Positions 44,331-60,273 of a stretch of 64,000 bases of DNA are shown one piece after another. Position numbers and translations under genes: made by a program. Source of the stretch: Zeus faber (lineage: Eukaryota; Chordata; Actinopteri; Zeiformes; Zeidae). Numbering within the stretch: the stretch's first letter is position 1; the number at the start of each line of letters is the position of its first letter. Location: the NCBI GenBank assembly GCA_960531495.1, contig OY482847.1, positions 7,569,492 to 7,633,491 on the forward strand, in the 5' to 3' direction. A model generated the notes under the pieces. It had not been told where the DNA came from. It searched no databases and worked only from the letters and a program-made list of their open reading frames with translations.

Positions 44331-46455
44331 TGACAGTCAATTACCCTACTAGCATCTCAGGGGGCGTAATTTCCTGTCTTATATTCTCAGCTTTTTTTTG
44401 CAAAAAAGTTTGTTAACTCATGTTACGACCAGGGCTAGGAGGGACTGAAAAGCATGACACAGAGGCATCTGGTAGACAGGGTAAACAAAGGAGTTTCATT
44501 AAGAGTCACTGACGTGATGACGGGAGAGACCCGGTCGGGCTGGATTGGGCGGATATGTCCTGGAAGATGGGACTACCAGACAGGGCGAGACAAGACATGA
44601 CAGGGACAGCGTGGACGAGGAAGCAGGGATCCAGGTTCCAGACGGGTGGACAGGGAGCCAGGCTTGACGAAGCAGGACAGGAACGGCTTGGGCATGGAAA
44701 GGGAAACAGGCAGGTTAATTAGGAGACTAAACAAACGCTCAGATTTAGACAGTGCCAGGAGAGATACCAACTGAGGTAACTTAGCTGACAATCTGGCAAT
44801 GAGTGAATGGAGGACCAGGTAATAAATACAGTGGGTTCTGATGGTTGATGGATCTCAGGTGTGTGGGGAGTTGCAGGAGGAAGGAGTGGCAGAGGAGATG
44901 AGCGACCCCTAGTGGCACTAGGAGGCTGTGGGCTTGAGACCTCACTCATCTCTGGTGAGGCCTGGCGGTAGAAAAGGCTGCTCTTTTTTCTTTGACTGCC
45001 CTTTGTTAATCGTGCATAGCGTCTTTCCAGATATCATAAAATACGTTTAAACCACTCTTTTTCAATTTCCGTTCCTTTCCTCTCTTTAGGTCCTGGGTGG
45101 ATTCATTTAGCCAGGGCTGCAATGTTTTATTTGACTTTTTGTCCGTGTATGGGGCTACAAAGTCCAGGGCAGTCAGACACGTGTCAGCAAAATGTGAGAT
45201 GAGCTCCTCTGTGTTAAAATCTGGATAAAAGGCCGTCAGGTGGTCAATGCATTGCAGGAGAGCATTGTGGGTCCAATGTTTATGGAAAGTAGACTGGCTC
45301 CTTCATGGCTTGGATGGATGCGATCATCCTTAAAAAGTTCCAATCTATTGTCGAAGGTGGTGAAGTTGTCCACGTAGGGGATGCCTCTGTTGCAGCAGTA
45401 GCCCTCCAGCCCTATGTGCAGTTGCCTCAATCGGCTAAACTTTACGTCTCAACTGGGGGTAGGGCAGTGGGCCTGACACAACGCACTGCTTGTTCGTATT
45501 TAAAACACTGTTCATGAGGCTGAAATCTTTAAGTTTCTCTGATTGCTGCATTGTAAGGTCGTTGGTGCCCACATGCACCACAACAGCAGAGACTGACGGG
45601 TGAGGGTTAAGCAGCTGCAGGATGGTGATGTTAATGTTCTCGACGCATGCACCTGGATGGCAGGATGTGCGGCACCCAATGACCAGCACGGTGGAACGGC
45701 CAGCACGACTGTTTTCCGCAGCCGCCTCGGAGGATGTCCCAGGGTGCGCACCAACAGAGAAGCGAGGCAGAGGTCCTGCGTGGTGAAGAGAAGACTGGTG
45801 GCGGTGGAGGGGAGCGTGCCTCCCTTGGTGATGGATGGACAACTGTATAGACCATCCAGGCATGGAACCAGAGGAGGAGGCGGAGGATGGTGGTGGTGGA
45901 GATGCAGCTGACGGCGGTGGAGACGAGGCTGGCGGCAGAAGAGAGCGTCTCGGTGCCCTCAATGCCATGGTGGACTGTGACCCCCCCCCCAAAGGGGGAA
46001 ACTCCTGCATATCCCTGACATCAACTGTGGGCTCCAAGGCTTGAAACCTGTTCTCCAGCCGGAGAGTCTCTGGCATAGAGCTACACAAAGAGCACTCTCT
46101 GGCCACCGCTCGCCGCCAGGGTCCAGGACACTGGGGTGAAGCAGGTCCAGGACTTGGGCCATGGCTCCTCTTTCACAGCTGGCAGGGCATCAGATGGACC
46201 CGACCCACCGACAGCGAGAATGGATCCGGGCCAAGGGAGAGTGGTGTCAAAGTCTGGTCGGATCACAGCCGTGGACTTGGCACAGAAGATGTGCTTAGCC
46301 TGAGCGCTGGCGATGGAGGTCCGCCGCGTAAACAGTTTATCCTTTTTCTTAACATCATCGCGCAGGCTGTGGATGTCTTTAAAGACCGACTTCTCTAGAG
46401 CGCCGAGTCTGTCGACGAGGAGAAAGCAGTTCTCACGGTCCGAGGAGGTAGGCAA
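44331..46455 (-). mobile_element. LINE 5' part: esterase-type ORF1 and start of ORF2
   Basis: Minus-strand ORF1 pieces run from 46455 to 45236. A Ser/Pro-rich linker is followed by an SGNH-esterase-like domain: VLVIG, VVHVGTND and the catalytic DRIHPS. The nucleophile block, normally GDS, reads GCRTSCH, so the esterase looks inactive. ORF1 of several CR1/L2-type LINEs carries such a domain. From about 45220 the text continues into an ORF2 linker (LDFVAPYTDKKSNKTLQPWLNES). A solo LTR splits it at 44421-44944, after which FFAKKAENIRQEI-like text resumes in decayed form. Several frameshifts are present. Confidence 0.8.
44421..44944 (-). mobile_element. Solo LTR inserted in the LINE, 524 bp
   Basis: The segment begins TGTTACGACC and ends GAGACCTCA, giving TG...CA ends, and is flanked by the identical tetranucleotide CTCA (44417-44420 and 44945-44948). 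LINE-derived sequence resumes on both sides. The minus strand has the C/T-rich style of fish Ty3/Gypsy LTRs. A 4-bp duplication fits a Ty3/Gypsy or retroviral integrase. No internal region is attached. Confidence 0.85.
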
Positions 46456-46708
46456 TATGATAAGCTAACAGGCTAAATTGCGCTACCCGAGCGCTAGTCA
46501 AGCCAAAGTCCACATTCCAAAATCGAAAATCGGGTGAGGATCTCAGCCAAGAAATAGTAAGGATATCACAGTGGGCACAATCAGAAATCTGTAATCCAAA
46601 ATCAGGTAAACTTATCAGGTAAAGTTGGGAGCGATTCAACAAAGTAATGCACTGACGTATATTATGTAATAACTTTGATCTATGTTGAAACTTTGTTGAT
46701 CCAATAAA

Positions 46709-46718
46709 TTTATTTATT
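46709..46718 (-). terminator. Probable nqo1 polyadenylation signals
   Basis: Two overlapping AATAAA hexamers on the minus strand, about 85-90 nt past the nqo1 stop codon. Confidence 0.6.
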
Positions 46719-46801
46719 GTTGACAATTTATATTACACATGTTGGATTAAATGTGATTTATTTCTAATATAAAAGGTTAAAATCCATGTGCCTAGGAGTT
46801 C

Positions 46802-51383
<4,582 letters not shown>

Positions 51384-51480
51384 GTTCGGAGTCCGTCCCT
51401 CAGCTCGGTCCGTGGCTCCGTCTCCGGCGTCGGCTCCGCCCGCCGCCGCCCGCTGACCGCGCCTCTTATAAACCTGCCCC
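51384..51480 (-). promoter_or_regulatory. Probable nqo1 core promoter
   Basis: On the minus strand a TATA-like GTTTATAAG lies at about 51465-51473, about 85 bp before the start codon. Beside it, TGACCGCGC at 51454-51462 (plus strand) fits the antioxidant-response core TGACnnnGC, but the flanks are not a full consensus. A CCAAT box (cctcagCCAATGG on the minus strand) lies at about 51507-51519. NQO1 is a classic NRF2 target, so an antioxidant element is expected; its identity here is an inference. Confidence 0.5.
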
Positions 51481-51559
51481 GGTGCCTGAGACCGGGACGG
51501 GAGCCTGCCATTGGCTGAGGCGTTATCCCCGAACCGCGGGACCGGTTCGGGCATGTTCT

Positions 51560-51950
51560 CTGGGGGAGAATGCGCCCGTCACGTCTGGCTTCCGCGAGAG
51601 TGAAAAACAAAAAACAAAAAACAAAAAAAAAAAAAAGGTGAGACGCCGGCGGCGCCATCTGATCCTGAGAAGAATGTTTTGTGTCACTTTCAAGGGATTA
51701 TCCCATCGAGTCATGTGGCTGATGAACGTTTTAATCCCGTTTAATTTGGCTTCGCTGGAGCGACTCAAAGAGAGCGGTGGAGGCGACGGGCTCCGGGTAC
51801 TTACCTTGAACACCCGGGGGACGGGCTCACGCACTCAGATCAGAGACGGGTGACGCTACTCCAGGAACCATGCGCGGCCGGAGGCGGAATGTCACCCGCA
51901 CACTCCTGTCACGGCATCTCCGGAATTTTTTTTTCTTCTCTTTTTCTCTC
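51560..51950. other. Spacer upstream of nqo1
   Basis: GC-balanced sequence with an A run near 51600-51637; no gene recognised. Confidence 0.4.
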
Positions 51951-51992
51951 TCTCTCTCTCTATATGTCGCTTTCAATGTCTTTCTTTCTTCG

Positions 51993-51993
<1 letters not shown>

Positions 51994-52026
<33 letters not shown>

Positions 52027-52073
52027 GTCTGTCTGTCTGTCTGTCTGGCTGTCTGTCTGTCTGTGTCTATATA

Positions 52074-52106
<33 letters not shown>

Positions 52107-52129
52107 GTCTATATATTTATCTATCTATC
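51994..52129. repeat. (CTAT/CTGT)n microsatellite
   Basis: Tetranucleotide tract of alternating CTAT and CTGT blocks, ending exactly at the Gypsy LTR. Confidence 0.95.
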
Positions 52130-55100
52130 TGTCATGATCTCCGCCTTCTTCTACCTTCCCCTCCCTCTCCTTACCTGTCCCATTAGCCCAACTCCATTCA
52201 CCTGCGCACACAGCTGTTCCCGATCTGCAATCTAACCAGTATATAAGCCTCTCTCACCAGTCACCCATTGCCAGATTGTCTTCGATGCTTGTACCAGACT
52301 CTCCAGCGTTCTCCGGATCGACCCCCCCCCCCCCCCCCTACCGACTCTGCCTCGCCCCGACCACATATCCTGCCTGCCCCCCCCCGCCTGTCTTCTGTCG
52401 GCACTCCCCGTTATCGAACCTGCCCGTCCCCGACGACGTATCCTGCCTGCTCCCTGCCTGTCTTCCGTCCGCTCTACAAATAAAAGACATTACAAAAATA
52501 TCCCTGTCTGTCTTTGTGCTGCAATTGGGTCCTAACCACACCTGTTACAGTACAAATTGGCCAACAATGGACCCAGCACACAACCCCGAGTCGCTGGCAC
52601 GCCTGGGAAGGGTGGAGTCACAGCTCCAACACCAGGAGGCTGTCCTTGCCTCCACCTCAGTGGACGTTCGGCTAGCAGCGGCTAGCCAGGAGCAAGGGCT
52701 CGCCACGCTAGCTGCCCAGCTCCAGCAGCTCGCCATCGCTCTCGGTCAGTTCATCCCGCCGCCTGCTTCCCCGGACCCACCACCACCAGCACAGGCCCAG
52801 CCTGGGTACTCCCTGGAGCCCTGGGTGGGGGTTCCAGAACGCTACGCCGGAGACGCATACGGCTGTAGTCCCTTCATCACGAACTGTTCCATCCTCTTCG
52901 CTCTGCAGCCCCACACCTTCCCCTCCGAAGATGCCAGGGTGGCGTTCACCGTAAATCACCTGACGGGCCGCGCTCGGCTGTGGGGAACAGCCGAGTGGGA
53001 ACGACGCACACCAGCCTGCTCCTCCTTCCACGCCTTCGCCGCCGAGCTCCGCAAGGTATTCGGGGTGACATCTTGAGGTCCCAATGCTGCTGGTGGTCTC
53101 CTGGGTCTCAGTCAAGTGTCCCGCTCTGTGGTCGATTACGCGATCGACTTCCATACCCAGGCTCAAGTGAGCGAGTGGAACCCGGCAGCCCAGATTGACG
53201 CGTTCCTGATGGGATTAGCAGAGTACGTGAAGGATGAGCTAGTTTCCCATGACCTGCCCACCTCTCTCGATGGCATCATTGAGCTTGCTTCCCGTATCGA
53301 CCGACGCATCCAGGCCCGGCAGCGAGAGAGGCGCCAGAGGCAAGTGGAGCGCCGCCCAGCAACCCGTCTTCCAGGTTCCTCCGGGCCGCCAGCTCTTCCG
53401 GCCCATCAACCCACAAGTGAGGCCTCTCCCATGCGGGTTGGCCGGGCCAGCCTCACCCTGGAGGTGAAGGAGAGACGCCAGGTGGGGAAACCTTTGCCTC
53501 TACTGCGGTCTAGCTGGACACTACATTTCCGGGTGTCCGGTAAAAGGGCCAGGCTTGCTAGTGAGGGAGGAGGTCCTGGTGAGCCACACCTCCAAATCCC
53601 CCTCCAACCTACGCCCCCTGTGCCAGGCTCGGCTGCTGCTGCCCCAATGCTCACATTTCCTCACCATACTTATTGACTCTGGTTCCGATGTTAACATCAT
53701 CGACGATAACCTAGCACGGCAGCTGGGTGTTGTTCGAGTTCTCCTGCCTTCTCCGGTTCCTGCCACTGCCCTGGATGGGCACCCACCAAGAGACGATACA
53801 GTTCTGCATCCTGCACTCACCTCGTCACCCTCTCCTCCTGGGGTTCCCCTGGCTCCGGTGTCACAATCCACACCTCGACTGGACCACAGGAGCTATTCTG
53901 GGATGGAGTCCTGCGTGCCATCAGGTCTGCCTGAAGCAAGCCGTCGCACCTCAGCCATCCACCAGCTCCAGCTCCGCACCCGACATGTTGGGGGTCCCCG
54001 CCAAGTACCTCGACTCCAGGGAGGTCTTCAGCAAGGCCAAGGCGAAATCCCTTCCCCCGCACAGGCCATACGATATTGCCATCGACCTCCAGCCCGGCTC
54101 CACCCCCCAGGGGCTGCCTGTACTCCCTGTCCGCCCCGGAGAGAGAGGCCATGGACACCTATATTAACGACACTATGGCTGCCTTCGAACTCCTGGAGGG
54201 GGCCACAGTGTTCACCAAGCTCGACCTACGCAACGCCTACCATCTGGTCCGGGTTCGAGGGGGGGGCGAATGGAAGACGGCGTTCAACACTCCATCCGGT
54301 CACTACAAATATCTGGTGATGCCCTTTGGCCTCACCAACGCCCCCGGCATCTTCATGGCCCTGGTCAATGACGTGCTCAGGGACATGCTCAACAAGTTTG
54401 TCTTCGTGTACCTCGACGACATCATGATCTTCTCCCGATCCCAAGCTGAGCACGTCCACCACGTCCAGACGGTCCTGCAGCGCCTCCTGGAGAACTCACT
54501 CTTTGTGAAGGCAGAGAAGTGTGAGTTTCACGTCCCATCCGTCTCCTTCCTGGGGTACGTCATAGGGAGGGGGGGGACCATCCAGATGGACTCCACCAAG
54601 GTCTCCGCTGTCACCACCTGGCCCGCCCCGGACTCCCGCAAACAACTCCAGCGCTTCCTCGGTTTTGCCAACTTCTATCGGAGGTTCATCCGAAGCTACA
54701 GCACGGTGGCTGCCCCTCTCACAGCCCTAACTTCCTCCAAGGTGCTGTTCCTGTGGTCCGCCAACGACGCCTTCCTGGCCCTGAAGGCACGGTTCACTTC
54801 AGCCCCCATTCTGGTATTGCCTGACCCCGAACGGCAGTTCGTGGTGGAAGTGGACGCCTCCAACGTGGGAGTCGGAGCTGTCCTGTCCCAGAGAACCGCC
54901 TCCGATCAGAAACTTCATCCCTGCACCTTCTTCTCCAGGCGTTTGACCCCGGCCGAGAGGAACTACGACATCGGGAATAGGGAGCTTCTCGCCGTCAAAT
55001 TGGCCCTGGAGGAGTGGCGACACTGGCTAGAGGGAACCCAGCTGCCGTTCCTGGTGTGGACTGACCACAAGAACCTGGAGTATATCCAGTCCACCAGGAG

Positions 55101-56212
55101 GCTGAACTCCCGTCAGGCTCGTTGGGCGCTCTTCATAACCAGATTCAATTTCTCCCTCTCCTATCGGCCGGGGTCACGCAATGTCAAACCCTACGCCCTG
55201 TCCCGGCAGTTCCAGGAGGAGGAAGATGCTGCTGACCCTGACACCATTCTACCGTCCTCCCGTCTAGTCGCCACACTCACCTGGGAGGTGGAAGAGAAAG
55301 TCAGAGCCGCCGCCCAGGACCAACCCGGACCCAGCGCATGTCCGCCCGACCGTCTGTTCATCCTGCCTGACCTCCGGTCCGAGGTTCTCCAGTGGGCCCA
55401 CAACTCCCGACTCACCTGCCACCCGGGGATCTAGCGGACGAAGCTTCTGGTGGCCCTCCCTGGGTGAGGACGTCCAAGGGTTCTTCAATGCCTGCCCCAC
55501 CTGTAACCAGCACAAACCCTCTCTTCTTGCTCCTGCTGGTCTTCTACACCCACTGCCGGTTCCTCCCCTGGTCACATCTCCGTGGACTTCGTCACCGGTC
55601 TGCCACCGTCTAGCGGAAACACTACCATCCTGACTGTGGTGGATCGGTTTAGCAAGATGGCTCACTTCGTGCCTCTACTGAAGCTCCCGTCAGCCAAGGG
55701 CACCGCCGAGCTATTGTTGTATCACGTCGTCCGCCTCCATGGCATCCCGGTAGATGTTGTATCCGACCGGGGTCCCCAGTTCACCTCTGTCTTTTGGAGG
55801 GAGTTCTGTTCGCTCCTGGGGGCCACCATCAGCCTGTCCTCAGGGTACCACCCCCAGTCCAACGGCCAAACGGAGCGGAAGAACCAGGAGATGGAGACGG
55901 CCCTTTGCTGCATGACGTCACAACACCCGTCGTCCTGGTCTGAGCAGCTTTTGTGGGTGGAATATGCCCACAACACCCTGACCAGTTCGGCCACAGGCCT
56001 CTCCCCCTTCCAGTGCGCCTACGGCTTCCAACCGCCTCTGTTCCCAGCCCTTGAGAGGGAGGCTTCCTGCCCGTCCGTCCAGGCCTTTATTCGCCGCTGT
56101 TGCAGGACCTGGACCCGGGCCCGGGCCGCCCTCCTCCGAGCCGCTGGCCGCAACGCCTCCTCCGCCAACCGTCGCCGCTCCCAGGCCCCCGGGTACCCCT
56201 GTTGTATTTGAC
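52130..56212 (+). mobile_element. Ty3/Gypsy LTR retrotransposon fossil, probably Sushi-like
   Basis: Parts in order: 5' LTR 52130-52549 (TGTCATGATC...CTGTTACA, with AATAAA inside); gag-like region from about 52567 (MDPAHNPESLARLGRVESQLQ, a capsid-type gag of the kind that gave rise to mammalian RTL/PEG10 genes); a protease-like segment near 53660 (LIDSGSDVNIID); reverse transcriptase about 54150-54600 ([10 protein letters not shown]); RNase H about 54800-55200; integrase about 55570-56210 ([19 protein letters not shown]). No 3' LTR or chromodomain is seen in the window. The coding regions are broken, with at least three breaks. Gypsy chromovirus (Sushi) kinship is inferred from the gag and integrase style. 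The well-preserved text suggests a fairly young copy. Confidence 0.9.
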
Positions 56213-56221
56213 TGAGCACAA

Positions 56222-56263
<42 letters not shown>
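56222..56263. repeat. (ATT)n microsatellite
   Basis: About 14 ATT units immediately right of the Gypsy fossil. Confidence 0.97.
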
Positions 56264-56266
<3 letters not shown>

Positions 56267-58249
56267 TTTAACCTGTGCTCTCAGCATGCTGGGCATACAA
56301 CACAGTATTACACAGAGTATTTATATGCTATTGCATCTAGGGTAGAGTTAGTCTGCAAGTGGAGTTCAACCTGCAATGCAACTCTTTACTAGTTCTATCA
56401 TATTTCTAACTCGTGTTAATCAGGTCTGCTGTTTATTGTAGGCGGGGGCGACATAAAGGAGTTGACGTATAGGGAGGAGAGGGTGAGTATGGGGCACTTA
56501 TTCCTTTGTTGACTCGCTATACATACAATCACTGCTCAAACACTGCACAATGCACCTTTGATAGCCGTTCAAACGGCACGCTATGCTCCACACGACTACA
56601 ACACGCTCCATCCTGCGGTGGAGTTCTGCCTCCATCACCCGTAGCTGAGGCTGATGAAAGACTCGCCCGCTGCCCGTCCACTGCATGTCCCGTCTTGTGG
56701 TCTCAAGGGGAGCCTCTCAGACGTTGTTGATTTTTGTACATCTACCAGGTGTACGTCCTTCCTTCTTCACCTTATTTTGGAGAACTTCTTTTTTATTTTT
56801 ATTTTAATCTTTTTCTTTTATGTCAGTGACAAACTGCCTTTTTTTAAATGATAACAAAGCTGAACAAACAGATCCCAGAACTCCAGCGGTGACAGTTCTT
56901 CAAGTATACAGTAGATGGTGGAACTTCTTCAGCAAGAAGCTTTTTTTTTTTTTTTTCTTTTTTTTTTTAAGTGAATCTACCTTTACTGGAAAATATGTGT
57001 TACACGAAATGATATTATATTATCATGTGATGCTATTATCATGCTCTGACTATAATGGCACAGCTATAATCATTGTAGAGTAAATTACATTTTAAAATGA
57101 GCAGTATGTGTTCCTCACGTGTTTTACTGAATAGGGTTAAGATTCATGTTCAAAACTCTTCTCTGATTTGAAAAGGGACACTGGTATCAATCATATTTGC
57201 ATCATTAGTAATTATTTTGGAGAAAAAAAGTAAAAATTGTAACACAAGTCCAAGTTGACGGCCCTCGCAGTTCAGAAAAAGGCAAAAGGTGTAAATGCTA
57301 AAATCAGGGCGGAAGACTTTTCTGTTTGCCGCTGCCTTTTACTAAACCTCATTTGCTTTTGATTCATTTCTTGCACTGTGCTGTAACCTTTTTGACTTGA
57401 TTGTGTTCTCTTTTTTAAACTTTTCTTTGTGTTTCTTTTGCACTCTGTCTCAATGCTTCTGATGTTTTATGTGAAGAATTTTGAATCGCCTAGTTGTTGA
57501 AATGTGAAGCGTATCATTTCAGTAAACTGACAGATCTCCAGACTGGTTAGGTAGGCTTGTGAAGGCTAGAATATCACCTTGACAAGTTTAAACGCTTTTC
57601 TGGGAATTGGAGAAACAATTGTTCACAAAGAGTAAAACAAGGTTTCTTTGATTCTTTTCTTACACTGCGTTGTAACTTTTAAGCATTCTATGTATTCTAT
57701 TTTTTAACTTCATGCATTCTTTGCCTATGAAAGGCCACAGAAGTGACAAATATTATAAAATAATATTATGTCATGTAGCAGAATGTGATTAATTGTTTGA
57801 TTTTAAAGCCTCAATCAGGAAGCTGACATTGACATTCAGGTGGTGCAGCTTGATGTGTGACGCATCCACACGCCCTGAACTTAAATCAAAGCGGCTGCAT
57901 TATTTAAATATTAACATACGAGTACGGTCCTTCTTTAATAACTCTGAGAAATCCAGTGGCCTGTGAAGTAATTATTTGCTTGTGAAGGCTGGAACAAAAA
58001 GTAGTTTGCACAGGATTTTTCCCAACAATGTACATTTACTCTTTTGACCGTTGAACTTAATAGGAAACGGTTGTCACCATGAAACACAAGCCCTGTCATT
58101 GTTCTCACTGGTAAACTGATCCATGGGGCTTTTGCCACAACAGAACAACGCCTCAGTTAGAATTTCAGTTTTATTTTATTTATTTTTTGTTTATTTATTT
58201 TTAGGGTAGGCCACTATTGCTATTATAACTACACACACAGACAAGCGCG

Positions 58250-58250
<1 letters not shown>
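56264..58250. other. Spacer with LINE-tail remnants
   Basis: No coding exon recognised. A T run lies at about 56940-56968. Two LINE 3'-UTR-like segments are listed separately. Confidence 0.4.
57305..57530 (+). repeat. LINE 3' UTR remnant, first copy
   Basis: Words such as TTTCTGTTTGCCGCTGCCTT, TTGCACTGTGCTGTAAC and TTTTGAATCGCCTAGTTGTTG match the 3' untranslated end common to fish L2/jockey-like LINEs. A weaker second piece follows at about 57640-57740 (TTACACTGCGTTGTAAC). Confidence 0.65.

Positions 58251-58253
<3 letters not shown>

Positions 58254-58311
<58 letters not shown>
58254..58311. repeat. (CA)n microsatellite
   Basis: About 28 CA units. Confidence 0.97.
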
Positions 58312-58312
<1 letters not shown>

Positions 58313-60273
58313 CCACTAACTAGTACACTGCCGCTGCAATTAAACAGTGGAATTGACATTCTAATATGTACTGTATGTATACTGTACATGTACTGCCTGT
58401 TATGTTCCGGTTTATTTTATGACTGAGACATGCCCAAGACACACCTCACCCACATTTTCAGGTACAATAGGTTGCTACGTAGTTAGGGTGGCCTAAACTC
58501 AGAAGATCTAAATGCCATCAATCAAAGTGTATCCTGAACTTTTTATTTATTTTCTTTCAAACACGGCTCGGCACAACACAATGTGTTGCTTCTATGAACC
58601 AAGCCGACCGACTGTATATAGAAGCAGTCAATTAGGCACTGATAACAATGGTTAGTAGGTATTACATAATTTACTTTTGGCCCCCTGAGCAAAGTTACCA
58701 AAAAAAAGGTGTAATAATCAGTCAACCTCAATGGTATTGTGCGTGTTTGTGGTACATGAAAGCACACAGGTATACATGACGGGGGGCTGAAAAATGTGAC
58801 TTTTCCTGAAATCCGACACCGGCACAGAGAGGCGGCGAGAGGAAGAAGGCGGGGGTGTGATATAGGCAGGTAGGTGGGTGAGGCAAGGCTTTTTTTTTTT
58901 TTTTTCCGTTGTCATAAAGTAAACACGCTGCGAGCTGTAACCTGCTTTCGGACCAATTGGGGAGGCTTTATTGGCCATATTTGATAAGTCTCACAAAAAC
59001 TGGTTTAAACATTAACTGGGCGCAAGGAACCTCAGTGTGATGGGGAACTTAACGGCTGACGGATCACACGCTGTTTGATCTGCGGCGTGTGCTTTCTTAC
59101 CCCGACTGGAAGGGATGTACCTTCAACACCAGGTACGTAGGACACTGCAGGACACTTTTTATTTTTTCTTAATGTTTATTTTTGTTTTTTCCGGACTACA
59201 AATATGAAACAGAAGCGGTCGCGTGGCATCTGAATTCTGTGCGTAGGTTTTTCGATCGCTTTGAAAGTAAGTGGGTGGTGGACTGGAGAGCGTGTTAAAG
59301 AGGTAGAGGAGGCCGGGAAACTTTTGTTGCGGGATAGTGAGTAAACATTTGTGTAAACGTGTGGTCGAGATCCTCAAAACAATGGGATGCCCCCAACAAG
59401 CAGCGACAAGAAAGCGATTCCCGTGGAAGCGTCCAAAATCGGTCGCGAAGACTCTCAGCTGTCTGAGCCACTGCAAGGTCAAACGGACTTTCATCAAGGA
59501 ATTTTGAACTGAGGTTAAATGTAATGTTCTGGATCGGCGTCGACGTTTTGCTATTGTTTTGCGAAAGTAATGTTACCGATAGATAAATTAAATTCTTGCT
59601 GAAAGACTAGGCGGTGATTAAAAGACGTTTTTTTTTGACACATTTAAATGTGTTTTATTTTCAGTGATAAAACTCTGATCCTGCTGCAAAAATGTTGAAG
59701 TGCGGCGCGACAACATTGTGGCTTTGCAGACGTGTCTAGACACAGTCACTGGAAAGCAAAAGTGAACGGTGCTTTCAGGAACATGCCAGTTAAGAAAAAA
59801 AAAACGTCACTTACGCGATCACCTCACTCTTACCCACATCACTGTCAACAACAACAACATTGTTTTTTTTTTGTATTTTCTTCATTTCAACGTCAAGGGC
59901 TCATCGGGAGACCCTGGCCCTGTGAAGTGAGAAGCTGTGGACCTTGGGCCACGGCCTCGTGGCCGATGGCGCGTTCTTCTTGGTGCTGCCACAGAGGAGC
60001 CCCCGGGGAGTCGGCAGAGCTCCTCGCCGAGGCGTGGTAAGCAGAGAACAGCAAGCCCCAGGAACGCCACAGGACGTCCCCCGAAAAATGTTACGTTCAG
60101 CATGTGTTATCCGGCATCCGCTTCACATACATTTTAAGCACTTCTGCCCCGTCGCTATATACTTATTATTTCATTTAACCCCTTGATTATTTTTTCTCAA
60201 ATGTATTGCAAAAATTGATATAATATATTTATAAAGCACATAAAAACTGTAAAAAATGACTGAATGGCTGTAA
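58312..60273. other. Spacer upstream of the B3GALT-like gene
   Basis: Likely contains the 5' UTR of the downstream gene. A strong donor (ACACCAG/GTACGTAGG) lies at about 59131-59132 and could end a non-coding exon. No protein-coding exon recognised. Confidence 0.35.

Noticed and set aside
59882-60103. Collagen-like reading of the sequence upstream of the B3GALT-like gene
   Set aside because: Only a few Gly-x-Pro triplets in frame, no continuation and no splice support.
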